25,507 nucleotides of DNA from an uncultured Prevotella sp. GTDB lineage: Bacteria; Bacteroidota; Bacteroidia; Bacteroidales; Bacteroidaceae. The position numbers were made by a program, and so were the translations under genes. Shown here piece after piece: positions 25,234 to 25,507 of this stretch (the first letter of the stretch is position 1; each line of letters starts with the position of its first letter). The stretch lies in NCBI GenBank assembly GCA_934217675.1, contig CAKQCV010000038.1, positions 1 through 25,507 of the forward strand, read 5' to 3'. The notes under the pieces are model-generated. The model was not told where the DNA came from. It saw nothing but the letters and a program-made list of their open reading frames with translations, and made no database searches.

Positions 25234-25295
25234 GAAACTTGCCTAATTTCTCATGGAAAGTTGCCTAATTACTATGAGAAAGTTGGCAACTTTCT
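25234..25295. repeat. 22-nt direct repeats ending in a palindrome
   Basis: Two full 22-nt units (25234-25255 and 25256-25277), each GAAA(C/G)TTGCCTAATT followed by a variable end with CT(C/A)TG-like sequence, plus a partial third unit from 25278. The third runs into a near-perfect palindrome, AGAAAGTTGGCAACTTTCT (25277-25295). It lies in the 376-nt gap between the RHS gene and the partial gene, which otherwise holds only the RHS promoter, AT-rich sequence and the terminator at 25304. Function unknown. Confidence 0.55.
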
Positions 25296-25303
25296 TAAAT
25301 AAA

Positions 25304-25338
25304 AATCCTCAAGGCTGACAAAAACAGCCTTGAGGATT
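25304..25338 (-). terminator. Terminator of the partial gene at the window end
   Basis: A perfect 14-bp stem, AATCCTCAAGGCTG with its complement CAGCCTTGAGGATT, around a 7-nt loop. It is followed on the minus strand by TTTTATTT. It lies 26 nt after the stop of the gene that enters from the right edge. Confidence 0.85.
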
Positions 25339-25363
25339 AACATATTTGTGAAAAACTTTTCAA

Positions 25364-25507
25364 TTAGTCTAAGTGGTCGAGCGAATCATTGAAGTCCTTT
25401 GGCTCACGTTCTGCCATAGGATCGTGGAATTCTCCTGTCTGCTCGTTGTTATGATGCTCAAAACGACGCTGCTCTCCGCGCTCTGGACGCTGGCGACGCT
25501 CTCCACG
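25364..25507 (-). CDS. 3' end of a gene encoding an Arg/Glu/Gly-rich C-terminal tail (partial)
   Basis: Only the last 47 codons lie in the window; the gene continues past 25507. The frame is open to the edge and ends with TAA at 25364-25366. The visible tail is low-complexity and highly charged, rich in Arg, Gly, Glu and Gln (RGERRQRPERGEQRRFEHHN), then MAEREPKDF and an acidic end NDSLDHLD. RG-rich tails of this kind occur in RNA-binding proteins such as DEAD-box helicases and other nucleic-acid-binding proteins, but identity cannot be decided from this piece. The strong terminator directly after the stop supports a real gene end. Confidence 0.7.
   Translation of the reverse strand, partial: RGERRQRPERGEQRRFEHHNNEQTGEFHDPMAEREPKDFNDSLDHLD

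Noticed and set aside
25234..25295. CRISPR-like array
   Set aside because: The units are directly adjacent with no unique spacers, only about two and a half copies exist, and there are no cas genes.

Overview
The window looks like a chromosome segment of a Bacteroidales bacterium, most likely from the Prevotella group. This rests on three things. Promoters match the Bacteroidetes form (TTTG, about 20 nt, then TAnnTTTG) and lack clear Shine-Dalgarno sites. Several exported proteins end in short type IX secretion (T9SS)-like tails of the YTLDGRK...NGKK(I/V)xK kind. The regulators are membrane-anchored TPR proteins typical of this phylum. The genus is an inference.

Layout. 1-1.8 kb: divergent genes for an exported alpha/beta hydrolase (minus) and a zinc-ribbon NUDIX hydrolase (plus), the latter closed by a hairpin terminator. 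1.9-6.9 kb: three exported proteins on the minus strand (thioredoxin/Omp28-like, lectin-like, beta-repeat protein), all with T9SS-type tails. Two of them share an unusual promoter layout: a palindrome centred exactly 60.5 bp from the first base of the -7 box. 7.4-11.3 kb: two plus-strand regulators, a TPR-membrane-AraC protein and a TPR-membrane-histidine kinase. The AraC gene's own promoter carries a partial copy of the palindrome. This suggests, but does not prove, a local circuit controlling the secreted proteins.

11.3-16.9 kb: gpmI (glycolysis, minus) and, divergently, a pair of tandem M6-family metallopeptidase genes with secretion tails. 16.9-17.1 kb holds two inverted-repeat structures between convergent genes. 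17.1-22.2 kb: the minus-strand sufB-sufC-sufD-sufS operon for Fe-S cluster assembly, with a small hairpin just before sufB.

22.4-25.0 kb: an AT-rich cassette transcribed on the minus strand. It encodes a short, signal-peptide-bearing RHS protein whose C-terminal domain carries a HEYGH zinc-peptidase motif, followed closely by two paralogous small lipoproteins. This reads as a candidate exported polymorphic toxin with two immunity lipoproteins and is the best candidate for an undescribed system here. 25.0-25.5 kb: a promoter, a 22-nt direct repeat array, a strong terminator, and the 3' end of a gene encoding an Arg/Glu-rich tail that runs off the window. No tRNA, rRNA, CRISPR array or insertion sequence was seen.
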